From contig CANJOX010000034.1 in NCBI GenBank assembly GCA_947475795.1, forward strand, positions 1-14,709: a stretch of 14,709 bases of DNA, given 5' to 3'. This DNA is from Gemmatimonadota bacterium (GTDB lineage Bacteria; Gemmatimonadota; Gemmatimonadetes; Gemmatimonadales; Gemmatimonadaceae). Under the pieces are notes generated by a model. That model was not told where the DNA came from, ran no database searches, and saw nothing but the letters and a program-made list of their open reading frames with translations. Shown here piece by piece: positions 14,709 to 14,709 of the stretch. Numbering within the stretch: the first letter of the stretch is position 1; the number at the start of each line of letters is the position of its first letter. The position numbers and the translations under genes were made by a program.

Positions 14709-14709
14709 C

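Noticed and set aside
1..14709. Defence island, prophage, transposon, CRISPR array or tRNA.
   Set aside because: All space is filled by recognised housekeeping and pilus genes. I saw no integrase, transposase, spaced repeats or cloverleaf-like sequence.

Overview
The window is GC-rich bacterial chromosome in which every convincing gene lies on the minus strand. It is dense housekeeping and envelope DNA, with no RNA genes, insertion sequences or CRISPR arrays that I can see. The high GC content, the pilMNOPQ block next to aromatic-pathway genes, the smg-topA pair and the character of the non-conserved proteins suggest a Gram-negative bacterium, possibly Gemmatimonadota. That phylum call is inference from memory; the diderm envelope is well supported by the secretin.

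Transcription runs from high to low coordinates. At the right edge are two pilin-like genes overlapping by 20 bp: a PilW/GspJ-type minor prepilin (13839-14708) and a PilX-type membrane-anchored protein ending in a beta-rich region (12782-13858). A 224-bp gap follows. It holds a perfect TATAAT -10 box and then about 200 nt of possible leader. Next comes a compact type IV pilus cluster: pilM (actin-like ATPase), pilN and pilO (inner-membrane alignment proteins), pilP (periplasmic connector) and pilQ (outer-membrane secretin). Its genes have 4-bp ATGA overlaps or gaps of 11-12 nt. Directly after pilQ, 22 nt away, is a large predicted lipoprotein with three Ig-like repeats and a propeller-like region (5063-7477). 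It has no counterpart in the classical pilMNOPQ operon. A strong 15-bp hairpin (4999-5032) closes this unit.

After a second 224-bp gap comes a tightly packed set: aroC (chorismate synthase), aroK (shikimate kinase), an Smg/DUF494-family gene and topA (DNA topoisomerase I). The genes are separated by a 4-bp overlap, 3 nt and 4 nt. An 11-bp inverted repeat at the left edge (2-37) is the probable terminator after topA.

The first half encodes a trans-envelope pilus machine: PilM in the cytoplasm binds PilN, PilN/PilO span the inner membrane, PilP bridges the periplasm to PilQ, and the minor pilins probably prime or decorate the fibre. The second half joins the last and the fifth steps of the shikimate pathway to chromosome supercoiling control. 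I found no clearly new system. The points most worth checking are the pilQ-linked Ig/propeller lipoprotein, the unusual PilQ insertions (a calcium-loop-like DTDGDGVPD, a poly-glycine tract and a Cys-bracketed loop), the non-lipidated PilP, the PilX-like protein with a beta-rich end, and the Lys/Ala-rich N-terminal tail of TopA.
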